DNA from: Strigamia acuminata
Lineage: Eukaryota; Arthropoda; Chilopoda; Geophilomorpha; Linotaeniidae
Length of the DNA stretch: 64,000 bases
Direction of reading: 5' to 3'
Assembly: GCA_949358305.1 (NCBI GenBank)
Contig: OX442314.1
Location: forward strand, 48,120,581-48,184,580
Below, one piece after another: positions 20,819-32,732 of this stretch. The translations under genes were made by a program, and so were the position numbers. How positions within the stretch are numbered: the first letter of the stretch is position 1; each line of letters begins with the position of its first letter. A model generated the notes under the pieces. It was given only the letters and a program-made list of their open reading frames with translations, had not been told where the DNA came from and ran no database searches.

Positions 20819-21253
20819 TGTATGATTCGCCCAACGAGCCCGAGGCACTCACCCCAGCACACTTCTTAACTGGAGAAAGAATCACTTCACTTCCGGACGC
20901 CAGTTATTTGACCGACTCAAAGACAACTCAGGAGAAGTTTGTAAAGCAGTGGCGTTATCAACAAAAAACTCTTTTTTCGTTTTGGACATGATGGTGTAAA
21001 GAATATCTCACCGACTTGAAAAACCAATTTGGCAAAGAGAGTGAAAACATCTTAAAATTAAATGATGTCGTCATTGAGGAAGAACAATTTAAACCACGCC
21101 TCCAATGGAAGATGGGTCGTGTTACGAAGGCTCGGGAGGGAAGAGATGGAAAGATTCGCTCCTGCAAATTAATTCTCGCTGACGAAACCAAGTTGAGGTG
21201 CCCCATCCAGCGTCTTGTGAACTTGGAAATTCAACCATCAGTTGCGGGGGCAG

Positions 21254-21350
21254 TGTGAAAACCGAGGGTTTTACTCAAAGATCATTTATTACCTTTTAAT
21301 TTGTATCAAGTTCATTTTTATAATTTTCTGATTTTGTATTTTCTGGTGTT
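21254..21350 (+). repeat. Truncated 3' LTR of the BEL/Pao element
   Basis: TGTGAAAACC starts right after the purine tract GCGGGGGCAG. The sequence is then replaced by gypsy-type integrase coding sequence, so the LTR is cut short by later insertion or rearrangement. The right edge is approximate. Confidence 0.35.
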
Positions 21351-21351
21351 C

Positions 21352-22126
21352 ATGACAGAGATGATTTCGCGATCAAGAAACGCTTTTGATACCGTCATTG
21401 AAGCAATCCGTAGGTCCCATAAGAAGGATAAGGACCGAAGAGCTGGAACCGCAATTGAACGAGATATTCAGCCAGGGGACTTGGCAGATCTGTTCACACC
21501 ACAAGTGGTGGTGGGAAAAACTAAAAAATTGGCTAGATTAAATCCGGAATTTTTCACAGTTCTGAGAAAGTTGGGAGAACTTAACTTTGAAATACAACAT
21601 GTTAACAATCCACAGAACCAACAGATTGTTCACTCAGACCGTTTAAAGAGATACATCCCACGAAGAATTTATCCAGGTTTGGATTTTCCGGAAGAAAAGA
21701 CAACCGGAGGGGAACCGACTGTTCGGCCAGAAAAAGAGTCGACGAGGACGACGAAGAAACCGGAGCTGATGATAGCTGGCAGGAGCCAGTGATTACAACA
21801 GACCATCCAGAAATAGGCAAGTCCGAGGCATTGCCAATTGGGACAGACCCAAAGCCAGTAATTCAGCCGGGATTGGGAAAATCTATTCAAACCCCAGCTC
21901 AAGCGACACCTAGACGGGAGGGTTTGCGTCCTCGAGAGACGATAAAACCACCCAAGAAGTACGGTTTCAATGAGGACCCCAAACCAGGAAACTTTGGGTT
22001 GAAGAAGAAGAAATTGGAAAGAAAACAACGGAGGCCAAAGGAAATGGTGGGAGAACAAATGTCTGAAGGGACACCGGACTACTCAGAAGTCGAGGAACAA
22101 TCTGACAATGAGTCAGTTGTCTTTTA
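21352..22126 (+). pseudogene. C-terminal integrase fragment of another gypsy-like element
   Basis: The sequence reads as the tail of a Ty3/gypsy Pol: a charged helix (RRSHKKDKDRRAG), a beta-rich module (DIQPGDLADLFTPQVVVGK, LARLNPEFFTVLRK) and VHSDRLKRYIPR, then a Pro/Lys/Glu-rich tail (GLRPRETIKPPKKYGF). A frameshift falls near 21780. No RT or integrase core precedes it, because the BEL element abuts it. Confidence 0.6.
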
Positions 22127-22196
22127 GAGGTCAGTTTTATCCATGGAAATGGGAACACCGTCCGAGACATCAATACCTTCGGATGATGATGAAAAT

Positions 22197-22896
22197 TAGG
22201 ATTGCACCGAATATTCGGTTTGTATTCGGTTATTCGGCCTATTCGGCTTAAAAACCGAATATTATGTATTCGGCCGAATATCACTTGTTATTCGGCCGAA
22301 TACATAATAATGATAAAATTTGAATTATTTGAATTTTTCAGTGTAACCTTTTGCCTTTTACAGGCTGAATACTAATAATTTACACAATGTACAGTGCATT
22401 TTCCGAGATAACTTCATATTTTTAGGTCAAATTTGCATTTTTTTTTTTACGAAAAAATTTAATTTTTACTATTAAATTGCAATTATTGCTTAAACATCAC
22501 AAATTGTTGAATATAAATTCAATATATATTTTAAAAATGAAATTCTTAAGGTAATGATTGCATTTTCCCTGTAAAAATAGCTTTTCAGAGGCAAAAATGC
22601 ACTTTTTAGGAAAAAATCGCTATTTTTAGGCAAAATTTGCATTTTTTTCAGAAAAAGGACATTTTAAACTTAAAAAACTACATTTTTGGGTAAAAAGAAC
22701 ATTCAGGAACCTAAATACTGGATTTATTAGATAAAAAGTAAATTTTTTCAACTAAAAATGGCTTTTTTTCAACATAAAAAGTTTGTTTTTTTAATATTCG
22801 GTTATTCGGCCGAATACCGAATATTCGGCCATGGTATTCGGTTCCGAATATTCGGTATTCGGTTATTCGGCCTCATTGATATTCGGTGCAACCCTA
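22197..22896. mobile_element. 700-bp hAT-type MITE
   Basis: The ends are TAGGATTGCACCGAATAT and the inverted ATATTCGGTGCAACCCTA. They are flanked by the exact 8-bp duplication ATGAAAAT (22189-22196, 22897-22904), the hallmark length of hAT transposons. Both ends hold many ATTCGG/CCGAAT subrepeats that fold on each other. The centre is AT-rich with no transposase. Confidence 0.9.
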
Positions 22897-22904
22897 ATGA
22901 AAAT

Positions 22905-25900
22905 CAGCCACGGAACACACGGTAAGAACTTAATCAAAATGGGACTGAAAAAAGTCAGACCGAAACAGAATTAATGCCACATCCATTGTTACAGGGTTTT
23001 TATGACAGCCTGTGTGATGGGAGTTAAGGGAATGTAACTAGGAAAAATGGGGGGGAAACAACCTAAGTCTAGTTATTAGGGATTTGGGTTGTATATCTGT
23101 AAATCTAAAAGTTAACTAAAAGGTAAGGGTTAAGGGGAGTAAAAGGCTTGTTTAAGATGAGGGGTGTCAAAAGTTAAGTGAGAGTTAAAGTTTTATTTGG
23201 GTTGGATTAAAAGAAAAATTTTAAAATACTTTTTTTTTGGGAGCTGGGGAAAATTGACGGAAACTTTAGGAAAAATTTAAGAGAAATAGAAGAATTCATT
23301 GTTAAAAATTCCAAGGGAATTCAAAGGAAACTTAAGGAAATTTCAAATACAACCTAATCTACCCAAAAGATTTGAATTGTCATTTCTAGGGAGAAACAGA
23401 AATGTAGGGAGACAATTACTGATTTAGACATTAATTCGAGGAGAGAATTATAGTTATTGGTAGTAGGTAATCGGAATTGTAACGGTTTAATTAATAAAAA
23501 GTGGTATTTCTCTGTGGCTAATTGTGAAAGTAATTTTGTAAGGAATTGGAAGGAATGATTTTTTTTTGGGGTGTTGAACTGACGCTACAATCAGGACTGA
23601 ATCAAGAGAAATTTTAAGTGGGTTAAAATAGGTTAGATTCAACTAGATTAGATTGGAATTGTATTAACTGATAAATTGACAATTATAATGGTAAGTTTGA
23701 ATTTCAAAATTTAAAGGGGTAGTTAATTATTAAAGTTAAGGATAAAATTAAAGGAGAGTTATAATTCTAGTTAAAAAATTGAAGTTCAAGAATTAAAAAA
23801 AGGGTACACTAATTCGGCTATTAATTTGAACTAAGTTGCCAAATTTCGTCAATAGATGGCGTTGGCGGATGATGTTGTAATCGCCTCGTCATCGGGTGAT
23901 TGAATTAGATAAACGGGGGTAACAAGAGCTTTCCTGTTAAGTAAGACCACCCATATTTGACAGTTCTCTCTAGAGTTTCAACAAGGTATGAGCTATGATC
24001 CCTTAGCTCAGATAGGTCCTGATAGATCCCCGGATACTCTGTAGCAGGTACTATTGTGCAGACAGACCGCTTAGTGCGAGAATGAGTGCACAAGAATACA
24101 ATGGAATGTAAAATGGCAGAGGCAAAGTTTGAAGGGTTTAAGAACACGAAAATCTACTTGAACAGAACAAACTAGGATCCTCAATAAGCGCCCAACCAAA
24201 ATGGCGTCATTTTGAAGAATGGCTGCAATGCCCAAGGATTTACGCGCTTGGAATCAATGACGTTGTTCGAGGCGGAAACCAACAAAGGGGCTGATCACTT
24301 CTAAAAGTGACAAAAAACTTTGACCGGCTATCACTCCCACTTCCGATCGACCATCTGGTGGCCGCGGGACGGTTGGCTTGCCATGGCTTAGCACCGGTCA
24401 AAAATACAATACCGCTGGGCCGGAATGGCCGAAGGGCGGAAAAGATGCTAAGTGACCCACTCCAAAAGTTGCGCAGAGTTTCACGACAGGGAAGGCGAAA
24501 GATATTTAAACAAGAAAATAGCACAAATAAAACCATTTGCAATGTTGACTCTGGTAGCTCGCACACGGTGTGCGGAAAATCGGTTGAAATCATTGGAAAG
24601 CCGTCTGCATTAATGGTCAGCGTTCGTCCACTGCTACACATTGAGTTCGATCGAATGGACCCGTGACGTCATCTCACAACCAGGGGGTGGACTGCAGGAG
24701 GTCAAAACTCACAACATGAATTATTTAAATGATAAAAGTCAATCAAAAAACAGAGATAATTTCTCACCTGGAGATTGTCTCGGCTCATGTCAGACCAATT
24801 CCTGCGAAGAGATGGGTGGGGGAGGCACTACTTCTAAAAATAATGATAAAGAAAAAAAAAACAAGGGAAGGGATGATTGGAGAGACCCCATTATTCTCCT
24901 CAAGGAGATGAGGAGGGGAGAATTCCACAGGGGGTGAGAAAAAGTTGGAGTGAGAACTCTCACCTTAATCAGAAAAATTTGAAAGGAAACACAAAATTTA
25001 AAAATTGCCTCACCTGCTTCAGACCTTAAATATCTCAACAGATTAAAGTAAAAAGTTTGGAGGAGTAGGCTGAGGAAAGTAGGGGTTGTCAAAGATAAAT
25101 CTGTGAGAAAGGGAGGGCCGTGACTCACAAAGAGAGAGGGGTCCGTGGCCTTATAAAAGGGAGACCACATAATAGAGGAGACCACAACACCTCACAAAAA
25201 GCAACATGCAGGCACCAGCACATGACTTGAGAGAGCTCGTCGTTGGATCAGGAGGAAGATCAGTGATGGATTAGAACGGGTTCGACTGGGCCCGTGCTGT
25301 ACGACCGAGAGGTCTTGCTAAATGGCTAGGAAAACGCGCAATGGACTTGACCTTCTATTGGAGAGGACACACGTAACGTCCTTTGATTGAGGGAAAGCAA
25401 ATCATCGCAATGGTGACGTGGAGAGCCGGCGAAACAGCAGATCAGAGTGACAGTTCGCCTCATCGACATGCCACAGCTCCCACCGGGACTTTCACATAAG
25501 GCCTGGAAGGAAGAGAACTTCGAGGTAGAGTTAGCCGCGTTTGCAGAAAGATACGGAGATGAACCTAATTGCGAGCCAAATAACCGAATTATAGTCGGAT
25601 TTCCTTAACCACGACTTGTCAGTGATCAGCATTCAAAGTGGGAAGTGTAATACTGAAACCAGAAAATATCCAGTAAGAGCATGGAAGCAGCCATTGTTGA
25701 GAGCAAGAGACAGCTACGTCCGAGCAGAAGACATCAGCACCGCCTGGCGGGGGATTAGCTCCGAAGAGTTCGGCACGTGGTATCAAATGCATGAGGCACC
25801 GATAGCAGAGGGAGGTGACGAAGATTGAGATGATGTTCTAATGATTGAGTAGGATCACGGAGACGACAAACGAAAGGAAACAATATAAGAAGCACATCTA

Positions 25901-26950
25901 GGCATGGTGATGATAAAATATCAGAATTAGAGGAAATTAAGAATTGTTTTTCATATCTAAAAAAATTTTTTTTGGGGAGAGGAGTAGTTATATTGGCGAT
26001 AGATTTTAACAAAAAAAAAGATTTTTTTTTATTGGTTAATTGATAAATTATTTTGTATTATTATTATTGTGAAAAATCGGAGAATTTACTAGACAATAAG
26101 GGTTCTTTTTCTTATATATTGTATAAAAATGAGCCATAAAAGGTTTATTGATGAAAAAGAACTGTGAGGTGGTTGTAAGAAAAAGAGATAATAAAGGATA
26201 ATAAAAAGATTTAGGAACTGTGTAGGGTCAATATTAGATAACTGAGGGTCTTGTTTTCAGCATATTTTCAGGCCTTTTGTAACTAAGATAATAGCTACCA
26301 TTAAAAATTGGTGATGGCATATTACAATGACTATCTGTCCAGGCAATCCTTTTGGTCGGACAGTGGGTGGTTGATTGACCCTAACTTGACTACTGGTTGA
26401 GTCATATGGGTTTTTCCTTGCTTTGTGTCATTATAGATTAATATTTTGTATTGAAATTTTCCTTTTGGGTTGATAATGTAAATATGAATTGTATATCAAC
26501 ACTGTGTCAAAACACTGGAGAATTAGTTTTGATTTTTCTCTTCTGGATTATATAAAAATTAATGGAGTAGTCACAGAATTGGATTTAATCTGACAAATTT
26601 GGGTTCTGAGGTGATTGCACCATGTTTGAGCATAAATAAATCATTGTTCTAGAAATTTGAAGTTAGTAAACATGGTCCGGATGAGAGCTGCTGAAATCAA
26701 ATTGGAAAGTTTTCGGGAGTTCGGAATCATATTGTAAAGATGGGAAAATAAATAAACAAATGGCTATGTACTTGGAATTTTGTTTCTGAGAGGAGAGAAA
26801 ATACTAAAAGAGGAAAAAATGGATGAATGAATAAGGAAATAAATAAACTCTCGGGAACAAGAGAGAAATAAGTGCAGAAGGGACCCGGGGAGAGAAAAGA
26901 AACCTGCTCGCTAACAGTTGTCCCTAAGTCTCTCGTTAAAACGTGTCTTT
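22905..26950. other. Purine-rich non-coding remains of the gypsy-like element
   Basis: The + strand is strongly A/G-rich and no sound gene is present. Degenerate coding traces exist: a protease-like NVDSGSSHTVCGK at about 24543-24580, and short broken frames at 25206-25830 (for example MPQLPPGLSHKAWKEENFEV at 25469 and on). A good TATA box, TTATAAAAGGG, lies at 25153-25163, upstream of an ATG at 25206, suggesting an old LTR or promoter. I could not define LTR edges. Confidence 0.4.
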
Positions 26951-27000
26951 CTTTTGCTTATTTGTAGACTGAGATACGAAGAGGCAGAAACCAAGTAACC

Positions 27001-27911
27001 ATGTGGGCCATCATATTGGTCATGCATTTGATTGGAATAGGAACGGTTGAGCCAGGGACAAACACGACTTCCACAGCTAAGGATGAAGGAGGGAAGGTTG
27101 TAACAACCAAAGCTTCAGGTCTAGTTTCAAACAAGAAAGACGAAAATCCCCATAACATGTTGGAAGACAGCAATTTGATCATTTGTCGGTGGGTGATTGA
27201 TCATTTGAATTGCTCAGAGGAATCCGGTGCCCAGAATATGGCTCGATTGGGAGCTATTTCACAGAAGTACTGCGGAAGTTTTAAATCATTTTGTCAGGAC
27301 TGGAAATATGATCAAAGGGCGTCATGCCACTGCACTACTGTCCTAGTCGGGGCAATTAAACATTACGAATGCGTGTCGGAGGGACAAGATGAGGAAGAAA
27401 GGGTCGAGCTGATTAACCCCCGAATAGTCACTTACCAAACTTGCGCGTTTAGGATACCATCCCCAAATAGCACAAAGAGAAAACCTTTGGCTGTCGTAAG
27501 ACCGGGGAAAAAATTGCGGATTGAGGAGACTGACGCAATAGGGCTGAGTTTGCCGGATCTAGAAATCTAACTCTACGCAAGGGAGGTTTAGAGTACAGTA
27601 TTGAGATCAAGTCCACGGGACTTTATGAGCTGCCAACAGAATTTCTCATAAGTCCGGGAAGATTGGTCGTCATACTAGAAAGAACAGACGGTCACTACGA
27701 GATTGACTCGTTCCGAATCCCAGACAGTAAATTTTGCAAGAAAATCCTCTGTGTGTGGTGTTGGAGCTTCCTAGAAAACATAGGTTGTCTGCCGCCAAAT
27801 GTGAGGAATGTTATCTACATGGAAAGGACCATTATAGCAAACAGACTGTTTTTGATCATCATTGTTGAGGAGGAAAAACCAGAGACACCTACAAAAGGCC
27901 CACACAAGTGA
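27001..27911 (+). pseudogene. Envelope-like third ORF of the decayed gypsy-like element
   Basis: A strong acceptor (pyrimidine tract, then TTATTTGTAG) ends at about 26967. ATG 27001 then opens with a signal-peptide-like MWAIILVMHLIGIGTVEPGT. A cysteine-rich region with possible N-glycosylation sites follows (CRWVIDHLNCSEE, CHCTTVLVG). A one-base frameshift near 27540 separates it from a second half with more cysteines (FCKKILCVWCWSFL) and a short hydrophobic patch (RLFLIIIV). Position, splice acceptor, signal peptide and cysteines fit an envelope gene. The family is not recognised and the copy is broken. Confidence 0.4.
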
Positions 27912-30588
27912 AATGACCATCCTATAGATTCTACCCGGCCAACAAGTGATCAACCTGAGAGGGGAGTTAAGCATGGACACAGACCCCTACGTAGCAATCA
28001 GGAGCCACTCCATCATCCACAAGGAGGGAAGCTCTCAGCAAGGACTAGACGACTCCCAATTCGGCAACACAGCAGGGAGTCGCCCTGAGAGGAGGTGGCA
28101 ACGTTCCCACCCACAGCAAGAGAGAAGAGAGAGAGAGAGAGAACCACTTCAATCAATCAGATAGTACCCTCAGTGACAGGTTATAAACAATCATTTATTA
28201 TCTAGCATTTTACATTCTTTCAAAGTTATTATTCTTTCTAAATTGATGGTTGGTACTTCCTTAGGATTTTGGGAGATATTTCTAAGTGTGGTGAAGGGTA
28301 AATTGAACAGGCTACAAGTGAGTCTGAAGATTATTATCAAAATTGTATCTTTTGGGGATTTTCTTGGGAAAGTCATTAAAGGTGTTTTTTATGGCCTCTT
28401 GTTTGTCTCGTACACACACCTCCCGTGCGCTGAGAATATTAGTTAATCACCCAACTCAATTGGGTAAGGAACCTGAAGAGAAAATAAGGTCAGTGATACA
28501 TTATCTATTATCAACTTACACAACACGACAGAGTGTGGCAATGGTGGAAATGGACATAAATTAAAACCCCACTAAAGTGACTTGGATTCCCACTAAAAAA
28601 AACTAAATCTTACACTGACTGGTTTTTCCACTATCGGTACTTTTATGGCCCACTAATTCAACCAAGCAAACAAAACTATTTTTTCCACTAAAAATATTTT
28701 TTTAAACCTAACTTATTTTTCCACTAAAAAAACTTTTCCATCCACTTTTTGAAATGAAGGCCCGGCATCTCGACAGGGAGTCCGAGGTCTTGTTGGGACT
28801 GGGTCCCGACACGTGACTAGGACAGAGTAAGAAATTTATGGATAAAAGGATAAATTGACCTTCTCACTGGGGGTGAGGGGGAAGTAAATCTACAAGGCTG
28901 TGGTTGGCATGAAGGGAAAGACCATTCACCCTCATGTGAAGTGGCCTTGTTTTTTAATTGTGTCTAATGAAGGGAAAAGATGTGTTGGAATCTTTGCCCC
29001 CAAATAAGGGATAGGAAAGAGTTAAAGATGGGATTTGCTTGATTTCTTTGTGCTTTGTTTTGCTTTGTCAATTGATGTGTTTTACATGACTTATCTCAAC
29101 TTATGGCTTTTGGTGCAGCATGTTGGGCTTGTGTTAAAAAGGTTTTTGGATTCCTGTTTTGAGAAATGTTTTGGTATATTGTCTGAGTATTGTATGTTTT
29201 TTCTTGTTACGGGGTTTGCAAGGCTGAAACTCCTGTGTGTGTGCTACAGTCAGACTTGGAATGGCTTCATTAGCCTAGTAACAGACTGAGGCCACAGTGG
29301 GGTTGGACTAATTAGACAAGAGCCCCTGGCTAGGGTTAAAGATGAGGAAGTGAGTGACCAATTATGGTGATGTGGACTCTGCTGGAAAGAAAGGGATGAA
29401 GACTTAGACTGAATAATCCACTCGTGAGCAGGAGAGCAAAGGATGAAGAGCTGATATTTGTTCTCTCGGTGGCTAAAAGCAGTGAAGGACCGTAGACCAC
29501 CGTAAACCACTGCACGACGTCCGGTTGAGATTCAACATCCCACCTTTTCCCGGGCCAAGATAGCTCTCAAGAGTTAGTAATGTTGTGGGCCATTAAGTTG
29601 ATGTCCGCTGGGAGAGGACCATTCCTGAGAATAAAAATAATTTTTGAAAAAAAAATCACAAGTACTAATCCTGAAGAAGGAAAAATAAGATTTAGGGCTT
29701 GGGCACAGCACCTGAGATCATTCATTTACATCTGGAAAGGAAAGGAGGTAGAGGCTAATACACGTTTTGCCTTGCCTTGCCTTTTTATATTTAATCCCCC
29801 AAAAAAAACACCCCAAAACATCCTCAAACTGTTGCTTGCGATGACATGAATAGAATTAAATTTACAGCTGCGCATCGTTTTCCTCCTTGCATGTCGATGG
29901 CACAAGGGAGATCTTTACCTGAGACAATTCTTCAAATGGTCCTACAACCCGGTTTAATGTGTTTTTTTTTCCTATTTATTTTCTTTAAGGAAAAATTTGT
30001 ACATTTTTTATGCATATTTTTCAATAACGTTTTTATTTTCTATAAGCTGTCATTTTGTTAAAAATATTCTAAGTCCAAATATCAAAAAGGTGAATCGCTG
30101 CTAATTTTTTATAGGTTTGGACTTTGAATAAAAAGGGAGATGGAGGGTGAGTATATAGATTTCCCATTTTATTTGAATGTTTTAATAAATATAAAGAAAA
30201 CAAATTTTAAAGTATATGCTATGTAATTATAATTATAATTTTATGTAGTTGAATAAAACTACATACAATTATAGAGACAATACAAATAAATTTATTTCAC
30301 TTTAAATATAATACACAAAAATATTAATGTAAATAATAGAAAAATAATACACAAAAATATTACAGTGCTAAGAGGGTCAAAGTCCCCATTCTATGAAGTG
30401 AGCCCAGGCTGACCACGTGGTATATAAGTTGTTGTTGTTGTTGTGCTTCCCCATAAGTAAAAACAAAATAAAAATAAAACATTTACATTTCATCAAACAT
30501 ATCATGCAAGCCTTAAACATATCATGCATAATAATGAATTGTAAACTATACAAACAAGAAATTCAGTAAGACATGTGCAATTTATATT
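27912..30588. other. Non-coding stretch with purine tract and T-rich repeats
   Basis: A purine run of GA dinucleotides at about 28118-28142 may be the polypurine tract of the decayed element. 28579-28760 repeats a TTTTTCCACTAAAAA-like unit several times. 30309-30362 carries ATACACAAAAATATT twice. No gene is supported; the hydrophobic frame at 29035-29289 is low-complexity. Confidence 0.4.
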
Positions 30589-30770
30589 TTACTTTGTTAG
30601 GGTTAACGAGCAATAGAACAGACCGTGTTTAACGTAAGCTTTGGTCAATGGTTCCGTCGGACATTGCATCCAAAATGGTGCAGATAGACTTCCATTTTCG
30701 TTTTTTCTCACAGTAATGTGCATGTCATTAAATTCCCAATAATGTTTCTGTTTAAAAAAATATGTTTTTT
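30589..30770 (-). CDS. Isolated terminal exon, hemopexin-like (matrix metalloproteinase type)
   Basis: The acceptor TTTTTTATTACAG abuts an exon reading KTYFFKQKHYWEFND, then APFWMQCP, and ending GLFYCSLTLTK with TAA at 30589-30591. The motif YFFK..(H/K)YW.F followed about 30 residues later by a Cys-Pro is the signature of the last hemopexin blade of matrix metalloproteinases. The length and the stop fit a last exon. The upstream part should lie on the minus strand beyond 30840, where satellites now sit, so the exon may be an orphan fragment. The assignment rests on motif recognition only. Confidence 0.45.
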
Positions 30771-30996
30771 CTGTAATAAAAAATATTAGAATCAATTCTA
30801 AAAATAAGCATAAACAAACGAAAATAGACGAGAGAATGACGGTAAATAATGCATTTTTCCATTTGTATACTTTTTAATGTTAACTATCGAATAAACCCCA
30901 TAACTTTTTTAAGAATTAGGCCAAAAGTAGCATTTGTCCTTGTGGAAAAGGCCATGTTTGTAGGATATCCTAATTATTTTTTTTGGATAATTAAAT

Positions 30997-31095
30997 GCGG
31001 ATGTCTGGCTACGGTAGGCGGATCTGACAGCGGATGCCTGGCTACAGTAGGCGGACCTGACAGCGGATGCCTAGCTACAGTCGGCGGACCTGACA
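30997..31095. repeat. Three copies of a 33-bp tandem unit
   Basis: Units start at 30997, 31030 and 31063 with GCGGATG(T/C)CTGGCTAC. Aligned to the neighbouring 50-bp unit they look like copies lacking 17 bp (TGAC...GGC...CTAC.GT). An 11-residue repeat in one frame is a by-product of the 33-bp period. Confidence 0.9.
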
Positions 31096-32528
31096 GGTTG
31101 AGTTTCGGAAGCGGTTTACATGTTTACGGTCGCTCCAACATGCCACGCTGTGTTGTAGAAGCGGATGGCATGTCTACGGTCGATCCAACATGACGGGTTG
31201 AGTTGCAGAAACGGCTGGCATGTCTACGGTCGATCCAACATGACGGGTTGAGTTGCAAAAACGGCTGGCATGTCTACGGTCGATCCAACATGACGGGATG
31301 AGTTGCAAAAACGGCTGGCATGTCTACGGTCGATCCAACATGACGGGATGAGTTGCAAAAACGGCTGGCATTTCTACGGTAGTTTCTAGATGACGGGTTG
31401 AGTTGAAAAAACGGCTGGCATGTCTACGGTCGTTTCTAGATGACGGGTTGAGTTGAAAAAACGGCTGGCATGTCTACGGTCGATCCAACATGACGGGTTG
31501 AGTTGCAAAAACGGCTGGCATGTCTACGGTCGATCCAACATGACGGGTTGAGTTGCAAAAACGGCTGGCATGTCTACGGTCGATCCAACATGACGGGATG
31601 AGTTGCAAAAACGGCTGGCATGTCTACGGTCGTTTCTAGATGACGGGTTGAGTTGCAAAAACGGCTGGCATGTCTACGGTAGTTTCTAGATGACGGGTTG
31701 AGTTGAAAAAACGGCTGGCATGTCTACGGTCGTTTCTAGATGACGGGTTGAGTTGAAAAAACGGCTGGCATGTCTACGGTCGATCCAACATGACGGGATG
31801 AGTTGCAAAAACGGCTGGCATTTCTACGGTAGTTTCTAGATGACGGGTTGAGTTGAAAAAACGGCTGGCATGTCTACGGTCGTTTCTAGATGACGGGTTG
31901 AGTTGAAAAAACGGCTGGCATGTCTACGGTAGTTTCTAGATGATGGGTTGAGTTGAAAAAACGGCTGGCATGTCTACGGTCGTTTCTAGATGACGGGTTG
32001 AGTTGAAAAAACGGCTGGCATGTCTACGGTCGATCCAACATGACGGGATGAGTTGCAAAAACGGCTGGCATGTCTACGGTCGATCCAACATGGCGGGATG
32101 AGTTGAAAAAACGGCTGGCATGTCTACGGTCGTTTCTAGATGACGGGTTGAGTTGAAAAAACGGCTGGCATGTCTACGGTCGATCCAACATGACGGGATG
32201 AGTTGCAAAAACGGCTGGCATGTCTACGGTCGATCCAACATGACGGGATGAGTTGAAAAAACGGCTGGCATGTCTACGGTCGTTTCTAGATGACGGGATG
32301 AGTTGAAAAAACGGCTGGCATGTCTACGGTAGTTTCTAGATGACGGGTTAAGTTGCAAAAATGGCTGGCATGTCTACGGTCGCTACAGCTTGACGGGTTG
32401 GCTTGCAGATACGGCTGGCATGTCTACGGTTCTACCAACATGACGGGTTGAGTTGCAGATACGGCTGGCATGTCTACGGTTCTACCAACATGACGGGTTG
32501 AGTTGCAGATACGGCTGGCATGTCTACG
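31091..32528. repeat. 50-bp satellite array, about 29 copies
   Basis: The unit starts TGACGGGTTGAGTTGCAAAA and ends GTCTACGGT plus a variable 11-bp tail. Two tail types alternate in blocks: CGATCCAACA and CGTTTCTAGA, with TCTACCAACA at the right end. Edge copies are the most diverged, as in arrays homogenised by unequal exchange. Confidence 0.97.
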
Positions 32529-32732
32529 AGTTGAGCTGATGGCTTGAGTTATTCAAATCAATGTCCATATTCTCTCTTCTTCTGTATACTGTGAATAATA
32601 ATAAAAACAAAAAAAAATGAATTATTGCTTTTGTTATTATTAGCTTACTGTAAAGTTTATTTGATGAATATAATACTTTCTTTTCTTCACATACACGCAT
32701 TACGGTAGGCCAGACTGTCTATTTGGCCATAA

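Larger units (their letters stand above)
17841..21253 (+). mobile_element. Decayed, internally deleted BEL/Pao retrotransposon
   Basis: The primer site TGGTGCCGAAACCCGGGA is followed by Gag, a BEL-type cysteine-rich region, protease, a fragment of RT, and the integrase core and C-terminus, ending at a GCGGGGGCAG purine tract. The coding parts lie in changing frames with several frameshifts and stops, so the copy is dead. Near 20290-20320 the RT start (LRVVCDDSSHGARS) runs directly into integrase (LPFDRVTRCEPFAVTGVDFA). The rest of RT, RNase H and the integrase zinc finger are missing. Domain order and motifs identify BEL/Pao. Confidence 0.85.

Noticed and set aside
24240-24641. Minus-strand ORF of 133 codons
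   Set aside because: It overlaps a frame with a protease-like trace on + and has no features of its own.
29035-29289. 84-codon hydrophobic ORF
   Set aside because: It is a T-rich low-complexity frame with no promoter, homologue or codon bias that I can see.
30849-31193. ORF with 11-residue GCLATVGGPDS repeats
   Set aside because: The repeat is the 33-bp satellite read in one frame (33 is divisible by 3). There is no start context or promoter.
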